Position numbers and translations under genes: made by a program. A model generated the notes under the pieces. That model worked only from the letters and a program-made list of their open reading frames with translations. It did no database searches and was not told where the DNA came from. Positions 11,087-22,564 of a stretch of DNA of 64,000 nt are shown piece by piece. How positions within the stretch are numbered: the stretch's first letter is position 1; each line of letters opens with the position of its first letter. Source of the stretch: Populus alba (Eukaryota > Streptophyta > Magnoliopsida > Malpighiales > Salicaceae); NCBI RefSeq assembly GCF_005239225.2, contig NC_133287.1, positions 16,372,519 through 16,436,518 on the forward strand, read 5' to 3'.

Positions 11087-14000
11087 ATACCTTTCTCTTT
11101 TAAGGGAACCTTGTCCTCAAGGTTCAGATTCTGAAATCGTTCCCGTAACGCCACAGCATCTTCCCATGTGGCATCATCATTCTGCAGATGTTTCCATTTG
11201 ACGAGAATTTCTTCGACAAACCGAGACCCTTTCTTGATCCAACGAGTGTCTAGGACAGCTTCAGGTTCAATCAACATCTCTCCCGCAGCAGACATAGGTG
11301 GCAATTCGATTGATTCAACCACCTCATCTCCATTTTTTTTTTGAGCAAGGACACATGAAAGACTGGATGAATTCGAGCCTGTGTAGGCAATGTTAGCTTA
11401 TACGCTACCGCGGCAATTTTTTCTTCAATCTGATAAGGACCATAATAGCGGCTAACCAATTTTTTGCATACACGCCTGACCACGGATTGTTGACGGTAAG
11501 GGTGAAGTTTAAGAAAAACCCAATCTCCCACCTGAAGTTCAATATCATGTCGCTTAGAATTAGCGAGTTGTTGCATGCGATTACTAGCCGCATGCAGGTT
11601 TGTTTTGAGCAGACTCAACAATTCGTCCCTAGAGGCGAGTTGCTGATCCACTTCATTCACCGGAGACATGCCAATGTGGTAATGGGGAATTGTAGGTGGT
11701 AAACGTCCATAGAGGGCCTGAAATGGTGTCATTCCTGTAGAAGCATGATAAGTTGTATTATACCAGAATTCGGCCCAAGGTAGGAGGGAATTCCATTTTG
11801 CTGGCTGTTGGTGAACAAAGCACTGAAGATATTGTTCGACACAGCAATTGACCACCTCCGATTGCCCATCCGTTTGTGGATGATATGCGGAACTCATCTT
11901 CAACTTGGTACCTGACAATTTAAAGAACTCACGCCAAAAATGACTGATAAAGATAGGGTCTCTGTCACTGATAATGGACCGCGGCATACCATGTAGCTTC
12001 ACTACCCCGTCAACGAATTTCTCGGCCACAATTTTGGCTGTATAAGGATGAGCCAATGCCAAGAAATGTGCTGACTTACTTAGGCGATCAACCACAACGA
12101 AAATTGTGTTCTTGCCACCCGATGTTGGGAGACCTTCAATAAAATCCATCGTAATATCATCCCAAACCTGACAGGGAACAGGTAATGGTTGTAATAAACC
12201 CGCCGGTGACAGTGTGTCTGATTTTACCCGTTGACATACGTCACAGGATGCGACATATTCCTTCACTATGCGAGCCATTGATGGCCAATAGAACTGTTGT
12301 GCCAACCGTTTGTAAGTGCGCAATACACCTGAATGCCCTCCAATAGGTGAATCATGGAATTCACATAATAGTTGCTGAATGATGTACGAGTTGGGGGCAA
12401 CTACTACTCGGTTTTTATAGTGGAGCAACCCATTCCGCCGTGTATACAAGCTGCCCGGATTTTCATCAGCGAGCTTGCCAATTTTCTTCATGTAAGGAAG
12501 AGAAACAGCTTCGGCCTTAAGCTGATCCCATACGGTACTTTATGGAACAGATAAGTGCGAAAGGCAAGGGCTTCCCGTCATTCGTGATAATGCATCCGTA
12601 GCTGAATTCTCCTTTCCTGGCTTATACACAATTTCATAATCATAGCCGAGTAATTTCGATACCCATTTATGCTGTTCCGGGGTAGTAATATGCTGCTCCA
12701 AGAGGTACTTCAAGCTGCGTTGATCGGTCTGGATCACAAACTTACGGCCTAACAAGTATGGTCTCCACAGCTGGACAGCCACCACAATAGCTAGCATCTC
12801 CCTCGCATAAGTTGACCATGCACGCTTGGATAGCCCCAAAGCGCGACTCATGAAAGCTATTGGCCGCCCTTGTTGGGTCAGAACAACGTCGATGCCATCA
12901 CCGGAAGCATCAGACTCAATCACGAAAACTTCAGCAAAATTAGGCATGGCAAGTGTTGGGGTGGAAGTCATTGCGGTCTTTAATGCCTCAAAAGCTGCCT
13001 CGGCTTCATCATTCCAGCCAAATTGACCTTTGCGTAACAAGGATGTCAACGGTCGAGCAAGAATTCCATAATTGCAGACAAATTTCCTGTAATAACCTGT
13101 AAGACCTAAAAATCCACGAAGCTCAGATATATTAGTAGGTCTTGACCAGGATAGCATAGCCTGGATTTTTGCTTGATCAACCTTAACCCCCATTGGAGTA
13201 ATAATATGCCCCAAGTACTCCAGTTCTTGTTGACCAAAAGCACATTTCTTCAATTTCGCAAAGAATTGGTATTGCCTTAGAATTTCAAAAGCCTTGCGAA
13301 CATGTTCAAGATGCATGGTCCAATTGGGACTATAGATCAATATGTCATCAAAAAAGACTAATACAAATTTTTGAAGGTAGGGTCGAAATATGGCATTCAT
13401 AAGGGCTTGAAAAGTAGAGGGTGCGTTGCACAAACCAAATGGCATGACTAAGTATTCGTAATGACCATTATGAGTGTGAAAAGCAGTTTTATGAATATCA
13501 TTTGGTGCTACCCTAACCTGATGGTAACCAGCTGTCAAATCTAGTTTGGTAAAATAAACAGCCCCATGCAATTCATCTAACATGTCATCTACTGTAGGAA
13601 TAGGAAATCGATCTTTAACAGTTACTGAGTTAAGTGCTCTATAATCTGTGCAAAAACGTCATGTGCCATCTTTCTTTTTGACTAACAAAACAGGTGATGA
13701 AAAAGGGCTAGTGCTTGATCTTATAAAACCCAATTTTAACATGTCTTGAACCTGTTTTTCAATTTCAGCTTTTTGAAAATAGGCATACCTGTAGGGTCTG
13801 ACATTGACCGGTTTTGTCCCTTCTTTGACAGTGATGGTGTGGTCGATCTCTCGGACCGGTGGCAATTGAGCTGGAGTTTGAAAAATATCTCCAAATTCCT
13901 TCAACATCTGCTGCATTTCAGACTCAACTTTGCTAACAGGCATCTCGGCTTCGGTTTGTAGACAGATAGCAAACATCGTTTTGCTTTGGCGCAGCTCCTT

Positions 14001-15446
14001 CGATAAATCCTTGAGAGACGCGGGTTGAATGTGTTGGCTGTCAATTCCCTGTAATTTTTGCATCTGATTCTTCCACATAAATTCCATGGTCATTTTCTTC
14101 CAATCACAGGCTACTGTTCCTAATTGTTCAAGCCACTGCACTCCCAAAACCAAATCTAACCCACATAAAGGTAGGGCATATAAAGTCAGCATAAATGGGA
14201 TACCTTGAAGTAGGACGTGTATGTTTTCAAATCTGCCTTGACACTTCAATGGATTCCTATTTGCCACCTTTACGTTGAAGGGCTGTGTGGGTATCACTGG
14301 TAGGTGTAGCCAATTAGCAATCCGCTCGCTAATGAAATTGTGGGTGGAGCCACTGTCAATGAGGACAGTCAATTCGTGATTTCCAATTCTTGCCATGATG
14401 CGTATTGTTTTGGCAGTCGACCAGCCAGTAAGAGCATGTAGTGAAATTTGTGGTTCATCATCTTCGAAGTCTTCGTCATCTTGCAGATGTGTCTCTTCGT
14501 CTCCTTCCAGTAGCAACAAACGGGGTCTTTGACACTTATGGCCAGGAGTGAATTTTTTGTCACAATTGAAGCAGAGACCTTGCGATCGGCGCTTCTGCAT
14601 CTCGTCCCACGCCAGGCGTTTCATGGGCATAGCTGCTGCTGGTGATTTTGTGGGTGAAAAAGAAGCAATTGGATTCTGACTAATGGGAAATGGCTTACGT
14701 CGTTGACGAAGTAATTGCTCATCTCTCATTCTGGCAAGGCTAATTGCCTCTTTCAAGGATTTGGGTTTAAACATCCTAATCCCTTCTGCAATGTCAGGTT
14801 TCAAGCCTCCCATAAAAGTTCCCACCAATGCCTTCTGCGTCCAGCCTTGCACACGGTTACCCAGCCTTTCGAATTCTTTTTGGTACTCCCGTAGTGAGCC
14901 CCCTTGTCTCACCCTTGACAGTGCTTCATCGAAATCTTCACATTCTGGTGGTCCAAACCTTGCCCATAATTCCTCCTCAAAAATTGGCCATGTCATCTCC
15001 TTGTCTTCCTTTTTGTAAGCACGTCGCAGCCACTGCCACCACTGGTTCGCCTCCCCTTGAAGATGAAAAGATGCCAATGACACCTTTTGTGTTTCCACAG
15101 TACCTTGGTATTCGAAGAATTGATCAACTCTGTTGAACCATTCAGTGGGGTCATTGCCCGAGTATATGGGAAACTCAAGCTTCGCCAGTTTTGAAGAGAA
15201 CATCTGTCTGTTCCCCTCAGCTCGTTCTGCAATGTCTTCACGTTGATAGCGCGGGCGTCCATTGCGCTCAATGGATTGGCTGCTGGATCCTTCTTTGTTG
15301 GACAGTAACGCCTCTGTCAGCTTATTGATGTTGACTTCCATCTGCTGCATTCTATCAACAAGAGTAATTTCCATTCGGTTCATTCCATCTTGCAGACCTC
15401 CCAATCCGATTTCCAAAATTTCTATCCGCTCCTTGTTTGTTGCCAT
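10963..15446 (-). pseudogene. chromovirus gag-pol polyprotein, interrupted
   Basis: The start at 15446 (MATNKERIEI) lies just after the PBS. In order: gag (FHLQGEANQWWQW); a zinc knuckle near 14523-14580 (CFNCDKKFTPGHKC); protease with DSGSTHNF near 14338-14370; RT with the catalytic FFDD near 13345; RNase H with SDASGDGI near 12890; integrase with an HHCC finger (HDSPIGGH ... CDVC), a DRLSKSAHF strand and HPQTDGQSE; and a chromodomain (VLDTRWIKKG ... VKWKHLQNDDATWED) near 11130-11260. Breaks: TGA at 13659-13661, where RT families have Trp; TAA at 12540-12542 between RNase H and integrase; and a frame change at an A10 run (11333-11342), after which the chromodomain lies in the -1 frame. Everything else is open. 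Confidence 0.92.
11087..11102 (-). other. polypurine tract of the chromovirus
   Basis: On the minus strand TAAAAGAGAAAGGTAT directly precedes the 3' LTR. It lies inside the coding region, where it encodes part of LKEKGI. Confidence 0.8.
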
Positions 15447-15456
15447 TGTTAACCTG

Positions 15457-15468
15457 GCTCTGATACCA
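15457..15468 (-). other. primer binding site for initiator tRNA-Met
   Basis: The minus strand reads TGGTATCAGAGC two bases inside the 5' LTR. This is the standard plant PBS complementary to the 3' end of tRNA-iMet. Confidence 0.93.
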
Positions 15469-15470
15469 AT

Positions 15471-15907
15471 TGATAGGTCCCTGTCACAGCAAGTAATTAA
15501 AGACAAGAAACAAACACAAATGTATTCTGCTTAGGGCGAGAATAAGCCACAATTGATATTATTGAATATTGAATGCCCCCGTTCTCTGTCTCATAGCAGA
15601 GTTTAAATACAGGAATTGAAATAACAACTTTCCTAAAATACTGGCACGACTACATAAAATCAGGATGACTCCTGCTACATAGCTGGCATTTATTTGCTGA
15701 ATAAAACTTGACTCCTTCCTCCCGTGCACTAAGGCACTGCAGTGAGAAGACCCCCTTGACTCGTTCCTCCCTTGACTGGCTCTTCACAGCTCAATAAACC
15801 TGCGATTCTTCTTAGGAATTCTGCATGATCTTCTCGGCTCCAGCTGTTGCTCATTCCGTTGTTGTAGCTCATCACTTGACTCCTTCAATTGCTGCTGCTG
15901 CTTATCA
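15471..15907 (-). repeat. 5' LTR of the chromovirus (437 bp)
   Basis: Same length and sequence as 10650-11086 by eye comparison. It serves as promoter LTR for the minus-strand element, with TATTTAAA near 15605-15612. Confidence 0.95.
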
Positions 15908-15964
15908 TAAACTTTTACTTTGCGGTGAATATCGGGGAGGAGAAATCATACTGGATATAATTGA

Positions 15965-16150
15965 ATAAAAAAGGGTGTGTGGATGTATTTGTTTTTGCAG
16001 TTAAATATGTTTTTTATTTTAAAAAAGATATTAAATTAATATTTTTTTTATTGATATATTTATATTAAAAATAAAAATATTATAAAAAAATTATTTACTA
16101 TACTTTTAATTAAAGAATATTTTATGAAAACACAATGCTGCATTATCAAA
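15965..16150 (+). repeat. copy of dispersed MITE-like family M1
   Basis: Contains TTGATATATTTATATTAAAA and flanking A/T arms like other family members. The ends are worn. Confidence 0.4.
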
Positions 16151-16698
16151 AAACACACAATGAGTGTAACTCGTCTCGCAATCCTGCGCGTTACCAAATT
16201 TAATAGACTATGCTATTTGCAACAATAATGTAGACGACGTAGCATGCCCTCTGGAGAGAGACTTCCTGTTAGATTTCTGCCTTTTAGGAAGTTTAATGTT
16301 GGCAAGATCGAATTCCACGTGGAAACAAATCCAATCCAGTTTTTTAAAAAAATAATTGAAAGAGATTTAAAAAAACACTGTTTATATCATAGATTTTAGA
16401 CCTAGTCCTGTCTAAGACCCGGATTTTGGATTTTGATTAAGTTATTTGGATTAATTTTTTTTTTAAATTAAAATAATATTATTTTAATAAAAAAAATCAA
16501 TGAATTTCAACCGAATTTTTAATCAAGTTGTTAGGATAACCAGTTCATATCAATTTTTTTTTTTCCTATTATTTTTTCAACCGTTTCTAAATGCCAAAAA
16601 AAAAAAACCTTTCAGCCAAGTATATTTATATTTTTTTGGGTTGGCTTTTTGTAATTAATATATGATTTAGTCTTTTTAATAATTTAAATATGATCTTG

Positions 16699-16699
<1 letters not shown>

Positions 16700-16744
<45 letters not shown>
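16700..16744. repeat. (AAT)n microsatellite
   Basis: About 15 uninterrupted AAT/ATA trinucleotide units. Confidence 0.95.
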
Positions 16745-16745
<1 letters not shown>

Positions 16746-16814
16746 CCACTATCTAGCTATTGGCCGCGCGAGCTCAAAAGAAATATCTTGCTGACATTAC
16801 CCCGAAGATATTAT

Positions 16815-16865
16815 CAGCATTTGCTGACGTGGCAACGTTCTGTTGACTCTGACACGTGTAAAAGC
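16815..16865. promoter_or_regulatory. ABRE-like and W-box-like motif cluster
   Basis: TGACGTGGCAACG, a TTGACT W-box core and GACACGTGT (an ABRE/G-box core) lie within about 50 bp. The nearest downstream candidate gene is the weak COR27-like fragment at 18566, 1.7 kb away with a repeat between. The functional link is speculative. Confidence 0.3.
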
Positions 16866-16960
16866 GTTGCCATGCCTCCGTCCGCTCTCTTTTTCCGTTT
16901 TCCTAAACAAGAAAAATTAATTCGGCCTCTTTTTCTCTAATTAAAATCCAGAGAAATTAA

Positions 16961-17924
16961 GGCAGTTTATTTGCTAGAAAATAATTTTTTTTTTAAAATA
17001 AATTCTGAAAAAAGTAAATTTTAAAAAAATATTTTCTAATATTTGATAGTGTAATGAAAAATAAGTTAGAAAACACTTTCCAGTATTTGATTATATCATG
17101 GAAAATAAACTGGAATATAACTTATTAATATTTTATTTTTCTTAATTTTATTAAAATAATGAGGAACAAATCTTACAAATTAAAAAGTTGAATGAGAATG
17201 AAATTAAAACAAAAATATATAATTTTATAAATTATCTCAAATAAAATAAATAATAATCAAAATAATAGATATCAAATTTAAAAAATTAAAAAAAAAATGA
17301 AAGATGAAGAAATTAAAATAATAATAATCAACATTTCATAAATTATTTCAAATAAAATAAGTAACAATCAAAAGAATGAGGACCAAATTTGATAGATAAA
17401 AAATTTCAATAAAAAAATGATAAGAAAAAAGCAAATAGTAATTATAAAAATAAGGACCAAAATTAATATAAAAATTAAATTTTAAGAGATGAAATTGAAA
17501 AATAAATATTCAAAATAAAATATATATAGCAATTAAAAGTTTGAGGATCAAATTTGATATAATCAGCAAATAATAACATTTCTAAATTTTTCACAACTTT
17601 CAGAAAGTGTTTTTCACCCAAATTTTTCAGGAAAATACTTTTCTGAAAACCAAGCCAAATTTTTCTTTGATTGAAAAATATTTTTTGTTAATCAACTTTT
17701 CTAATGGCAAACAAATACAAGAAAGTTTGGAAAATGGTTTCTCGGAAACCACTTTTTGGAAAACAAACACAGCTAAAAGGAGAAACATTTTCCTAGAAAT
17801 CAAGTCATATTATCTTTTGACTGGAAAATATTTTTTGTTGACCAACTTTTTTAATAGTAAATAAATACTGAAAAATTTGAAAAGTAATTTTTTAAAAATT
17901 ATTTTTTAAGAAACAAACATGACA
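16961..17924. mobile_element. TIR element family H1, copy A (degenerate)
   Basis: This 0.96-kb segment aligns by eye with 56423-57426. Shared stretches include AATGAGGAACAAATCTTACA, ATTTCATAAATTATTTCAAA and AAACAAACACAGCTAAAAGG. Left end GGCAGTTTATTTGCTAG and right end AAGAAACAAACATGACA are worn forms of the terminal repeats in copy B. No transposase is visible. Confidence 0.7.
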
Positions 17925-18565
17925 AAAAAGGAAATCGATTTTCACATTTACTGTCTGAGATTTTAAAAAAATAAGGCGTAAGAAAGAAAAAATACGGTTA
18001 ACGGATAAATGTAGGAGGGGAATCTCAGAGGGGACATTCCGTTACCGGATTAGAAGAAGAAGAGGAATAGTGAGTTGACCCGGACGAACCCGGAACCTCT
18101 GGTTTAACCGTTGACAACGCCAATGCAAGACCGGTAACTTTACTCGCTCTTAATTTATTGGTTTCTTTGGAAACGAACTTAAGGATCACGTAGAAAAGCC
18201 TGTGCGTTTATCCTTGATTTGCAGCGGTTATTTGTTTTTGCAGGATATGTGAGTTTTTGATATTTTTAATTTTTCGTATATAATTTATTATCTAATTTTT
18301 GTTAGAGTTTCATTACAAAAAACATTCAAATTTTACGCCAGGAAGAGAGAAAGGAAATTTTTTTTTTTCCCATGATGTCAGATTTTGGAAATTTGTTAGC
18401 GAGTTAATTAATTTCCTTAACTCGTTGTTGTTGTTGTAGCTTGTGTTTAACGTGAAAATTAGTCTTAATCATTCGTAATTAGCTAATTAGTTCTTGTGTT
18501 CTATTCCCTGGTGGTAAATTTTTACTATTCTTTTTCTTTTTTTTTTAATTTTATTTTTAAAGCAG
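17925..18565. other. non-repetitive region upstream of the COR27-like fragment
   Basis: A less AT-rich stretch at 18000-18245 (AGTTGACCCGG, ACCGTTGACAACG) could be promoter or 5' UTR sequence. No start codon with a credible frame is seen before the possible acceptor AAAGCAG at 18565. Confidence 0.3.
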
Positions 18566-18679
18566 GGTCAGGGTCCATCTGCTGCGTGGACAGATGAGAA
18601 ACATAGGTTGTATCTTGATTCATTAGAAGCTTCATTTGTTAATAAGCAATTGCGCCATTCCTTTAGTTTGAGTGGTTGA
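18566..18679 (+). pseudogene. possible COR27/COR28-like exon fragment
   Basis: After an AAAGCAG acceptor, the in-frame reading includes AAWTDEKHRLYLDSLEASFV, then NKQLRHS, and ends at TGA 18677-18679. The WTDEKH..YL.S.EASFV motif resembles the conserved motif of the cold- and clock-regulated COR27/COR28 proteins as I recall it. After the stop the same frame continues with SSQPQVSGFKSW, loosely like the second conserved block of that family. No clean gene structure emerges, so it may be a decayed copy or contain errors. Identification is tentative. Confidence 0.35.
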
Positions 18680-18969
18680 TTGCGAGAGATGGGAGGGAGG
18701 CCGTGTTCATCGCAACCCCAGGTTAGCGGATTTAAATCTTGGTATTTCAACTCTCGAATTCCCTTGCTTTCGGAGGTAATTTTTTTTTTTTTTGTTCTAT
18801 GTGCTCCCTGGTTATGTTTCAGTTCATGGTTCTGCGACATTGTAGATGGGAGAAGAAGATGAATGAGCCATTGCTGGAAAGTACAGCTGACTCTCATTTT
18901 ATCGAGGAGACAACTCGATGGACAAACCGGTGGGAGGCGGCTCATCATGATCTTCAAGGACCTGTTGCA

Positions 18970-18988
18970 GGGGGGGGGGGGGGGGGGG
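18970..18988 (+). repeat. G19 homopolymer
   Basis: Nineteen consecutive G residues follow CCTGTTGCA. The only long G tract in the window. Confidence 0.95.
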
Positions 18989-19094
18989 TTCGTGAACTTA
19001 TGTTTTATTCTTTGGCAGATTAGGAAAATGAACTGCGAATGTTTTTGTGTTCATTAGTCACGGATCTATGACATTCACTGTTTACATACAGCAA

Positions 19095-19250
19095 AATGTT
19101 TTTCATGTTAAAATATATTAAAATAATTTTTATTTTATTTTTTAAAAATTATTTTTAAAATCAACTTAATAAAACGATGTGAAATATATATATATATATA
19201 TATAAAATTTAATAAAAAATAATTAAATTATTTTAAAAATACAGGTTGAC
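19095..19250 (-). repeat. copy of dispersed MITE-like family M1 (inverse orientation) with (TA)n
   Basis: A/T arms around AAAATTATTTTTAAAATCAA, followed by a (TA)n run at 19186-19204. Confidence 0.4.
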
Positions 19251-19259
19251 TTATATTTC

Positions 19260-19996
19260 TAAACAAAACGGGCTTTTATAATTATTCTTGGAAATTGGCT
19301 GGGAGTGGGATTAAGTGGGCTAGTATCCGCAAACAGACCGTACACCTTCCATTGGTCCTTGACATCAAAGACCGTGACACTACCCAATATAGTATTCAAT
19401 TTAACTAGTATTTTGAGGTTAAATATCTGTTTAATAGCCCACCCATTCAATCTAGGCTAGTAAAAAGTTATTTAGAAAAGCCAATTATATTTTAATATAT
19501 TTTATGTTAAATTAATTTTAATATAATTATATAACTAATTTATATATTTTATATATAATATAATTATGATGTTATTAATTATATAATTAATATGAGTAAT
19601 TAATAAAAGTAATATAAAATTAATGAAGTAATATGAAAGTTAAAAGATATAATTTAAAATTTATTTATATGAATATTTTTAATTTTAAGTTTTATATGTT
19701 ATTGTTAAAAATTTAATTTTTTAAAAGTAAATTCAAATTCAAACTTTGAAAAAAAATTGCCAACATTTTTAAATTTTGATTTTCATTTTTTTTAAAAAAA
19801 AATTCAAGCTTTGAAAAAATGACGGCCAACATTTTAAATTTTAAAATTTAAAATTTTGAAAAAATTATCGCCAACATTCTAAGATTTTAAAATTTGAAAA
19901 AATAATCCATCTATAAATATTTTCAAATACGTTAAAAAATTTTCTTGTCGTTTTCTTCTCTCCAATCTTTGTTATATTTCATTAAAATTATTCATC
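19260..19996. other. AT-rich region, probably the left flank of the PIF/Harbinger element
   Basis: No gene is seen. Motifs such as CGGCCAACATTTTAAATTTT and GCCAACATTTTTAAATTTTG recur at 19755-19890. Similar TGGCCAAC motifs occur near 23190 on the other side of the element, so they may be subterminal repeats. No intact left terminal repeat was found. Confidence 0.35.
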
Positions 19997-21262
19997 ATGA
20001 ATCATTCTAATTTTAATTTTGATGATGCTTTTGATTTTGATGATGACACTCCTTTGTTTGCTTTTAAAGTTGCTACCGCTGTGGTTGCTGAAGAAGAATC
20101 GAATAATCAAGGGCGGAGAACAGGATATCGTGGCTCTATTCTTGGTTACAATATTGTCAATTATAATATAAAAGAATGTGAGTTAAGGTTATATAATGAT
20201 TATTTTGCTGAAAATCCTAAATTCACTGAAAGTCAATCGAAGAAGATTTAGGATAAGTCGTCGTCTTTTTATTCGGATTGCAAATGCAATGGAAGCTCAT
20301 AATCCATATTTCAAATAAAGGACATATGCTCTTGGTGTTCTTGATTTATCTTGCCTTCAAAAGGTAATTGCAGCTCACAGAATACTTGCATATGGTATTC
20401 CTGCAGATCTTACTGATGAATTATCTTTGAATTGGAGAAACCACTGCAATAGAAAGTTTTAGAGCTTTCGTCAAAGCAATCGTAGAAGTTTTTGGTGATT
20501 GGTATCTAAGGGCACCAAACAAGGTTGATATTTGTCGATTATTATCAATTAGAGAACATCGTGGATTTCCAGGGATGTTAGGGAGCATTGACTGTATGCA
20601 TTGGAAATGAGAGAAATGTCCAATTGCATGGCATGAGATATATATCGGTGATTGTCGTGAACCAACTATAATTCTAGAGGCGGTGGCTTTACAAGATCTT
20701 TGGATATGGCATGTCTTTTTTGGAATGCTTGGATCATTAAATGTTATTAATGTTCTTGATCGGTCACTTATCTTCGTAGCACTTGCTGAAGGTTGTACTG
20801 CTCCTGTTAATTATACAATTAACGGGATCCTATTTAGTAGATGAGATTTATCCTAATTGGTCAACCTTTGTTAAGACAATCCTAAGACCATTAGGAGCAA
20901 AAAGAAAATATTTTGCAAGCAAGTAAGAGTTTGCAAGAAAGGATGTGGAGCGGGCATTTAGGATGCTCCAATCTCATTTTGCAATTGTACGTGGACATGT
21001 TTGATACTGGGATGAAGAAACGCTTGCATATATTATAAAAGCTTGCATAATGCATAATATGATTATTGAGGATGAAGGAGTAATGAACCTTGGATTTGAC
21101 CATGAACATGAAGTCAATTCCTTTATATCAGTGTCACATGGTGAAATACCAGAACTACATGATTTTCTTCAAACTCATAATCGAATTAGGGATAGAGCAA
21201 CTAGTTCTCAACTCCAAGAAGATTTGATTGAACATTTATGGGAACAATATGGCAACGAGTAG
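19997..21262 (+). pseudogene. PIF/Harbinger transposase (HARBI1/ALP1-like nuclease), degenerate
   Basis: The first frame (19997-20251) begins MNHSNFNFDDAFDFDDDTPL. Later fragments in shifting frames include RRLFIRIANAMEAHNPYFK, LGSIDCMHWKW-like text near 20577-20612 (TGG changed to TGA), YIGDCREPTIILEAVA, FGMLGSLNVINVLDRS, DVERAFRMLQSHFAIVRG and KACIIMHNMIIEDEG, ending QYGNE at 21262. These are the landmarks of plant Harbinger transposases. The DDE residues are expected in the SIDCMHW, the NVLDRS and the DVERAF blocks. Several in-frame stops and frame changes show the copy is dead. Confidence 0.85.
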
Positions 21263-21501
21263 AATCTTTAGATTTGAACTTCTTATGTTATCATAATTTT
21301 CAAGTTTTTTTATGTTTTTTTTCATTATGGTTGTTATCTTTTAAGTTAATTAATCCTACTTATTATTATTAAGTGTTAGAGGAACTTCAAAAAAGTATTA
21401 TGAATTGATATCAATTTCATAACAATATATTTAAAATAACTAAGAATTTTCTACATATTTAATTAAAAATACATTACATTACAATAAATCAATCAAATTT
21501 A

Positions 21502-22564
21502 ATTACAAATTAAAACCCCTCTTTTGCATAATTTCTAACTTTTTATTTTGAAAATACGCTACAGAAATTGGATCCAAATTAGAAATATCCATTTTCATAA
21601 TTTGTTCTTCTTTCTCAATCCTGTTCAATTCTTGTTTCTCTTGACTTTGTTAAATCATCATGGCTTGTTGCTCTAACATAATTTTCCTGTCTTGTTTCTT
21701 CTGATCCTCAATTTCAACTAGAGTATCTTTGAATTGTTGTAAGAGATTTGTTACAATTATCTCTCCAACTTTATCTTTTCCTTGTCTACGTTTAAATCAT
21801 TCCTTTGCAGCCTTCTGACCAATTGGTCTATCTCGATAAAATGGTTCACTATCTTCTTCTAAACTAATAGAATCGGGAGTAAATGGAGTTGATGAAGCCG
21901 GACTTGCATTGACATGACCTTTTTGTTTCTTGTTTGACCTTTGATGTTGACTTGCAAACTTAAATTGTCATTTTGGTTCTTTTCTTAAGATAACCCAACA
22001 ATGTTCTAGTTGAAATCGTTTGCCAACGCAAGAAGCATACATTTGCCGAGCATCATTAATCTAGTAAAAAATTAAAGCAATTCAATAATGTTAAAATATG
22101 TGTTAAATAATTTAACATGAAAATGAATATTAAAATTATCCTTGATTCTTCTGTCATTCCACTTTGCTGATGATTTTCAATTTGAGTAATAAATCCAATA
22201 AATTTACCGGCTTCTCTATTTATTTCTTGCCATTTACTTGAGATGCTTATTTGGAAATGATTATTCAAGTTTCCTCCATTCTCTACAAAGTAAGCATGTA
22301 CGCGAGCCCATAATTGTTTTGTTTGTTGTTCAACTCCTGTAATTGGATCCTTGCTTGTATTTAACCATGCAGAGACAAGTAAGCAATCTTCTTCTGATGA
22401 GAAGTTTTTACTTTCTTTATATATATTTTTTTTATTGTATTGACATTTAAATTCGAGTATGTTAAGTCATTAATTAATTGATTAGAATAACTTGGTTGAG
22501 AGAGAATATCTTCGGACTCGTTTATAAGAAAGTTGGTAAAAGAGCTTGGAAAATTTAAATTCAT
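21502..22564 (-). pseudogene. PIF/Harbinger ORF1 (Myb/SANT-like DNA-binding protein), degenerate
   Basis: On the minus strand, convergent to the transposase. It begins MNLNFPSSFTNFLINE at 22564 and continues with EDCLLVSAWLNTSKDPITG, QLWARVHAYFVENGG, ISSKWQEINREAGKF and QIENHQQSGMTEES. These are the trihelix/Myb-like domain landmarks of Harbinger ORF1. A later part near 21840-21960 has ASSTPFTPDSISLEEDSE and RPIGQKAAKE. The C-terminus is NKKLEIMQKRGF. Frame breaks and stops occur between pieces. ORF1 and transposase are both required for mobility in this superfamily. Confidence 0.78.

Larger units (their letters stand above)
10650..15907 (-). mobile_element. Ty3/gypsy chromovirus LTR retrotransposon, full length, very young
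   Basis: A 5258-bp element lies on the minus strand. Two LTRs of 437 bp begin TGATA and end TATCA, and I saw no difference between them by eye. A PBS complementary to initiator tRNA-Met, a purine tract and a perfect TSD are present. The interior encodes gag, protease, reverse transcriptase, RNase H, integrase and a chromodomain in that order, the Ty3/gypsy order. The canonical chromodomain and small size suggest a Reina-like chromovirus, which is inference. The polyprotein is broken at three places, so this copy could move only with help from another copy. Confidence 0.95.
10645..15912. repeat. target-site duplication TAAAC of the chromovirus
   Basis: TAAAC at 10645-10649 and again at 15908-15912 directly flanks the two LTR ends. 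A perfect 5-bp duplication shows the element ends are original. Confidence 0.9.

Noticed and set aside
15447..15506. Earlier ATG for the chromovirus polyprotein inside the 5' LTR
   Set aside because: The frame would span the LTR end and the PBS. The ATG at 15446, just after the PBS, is the usual position.
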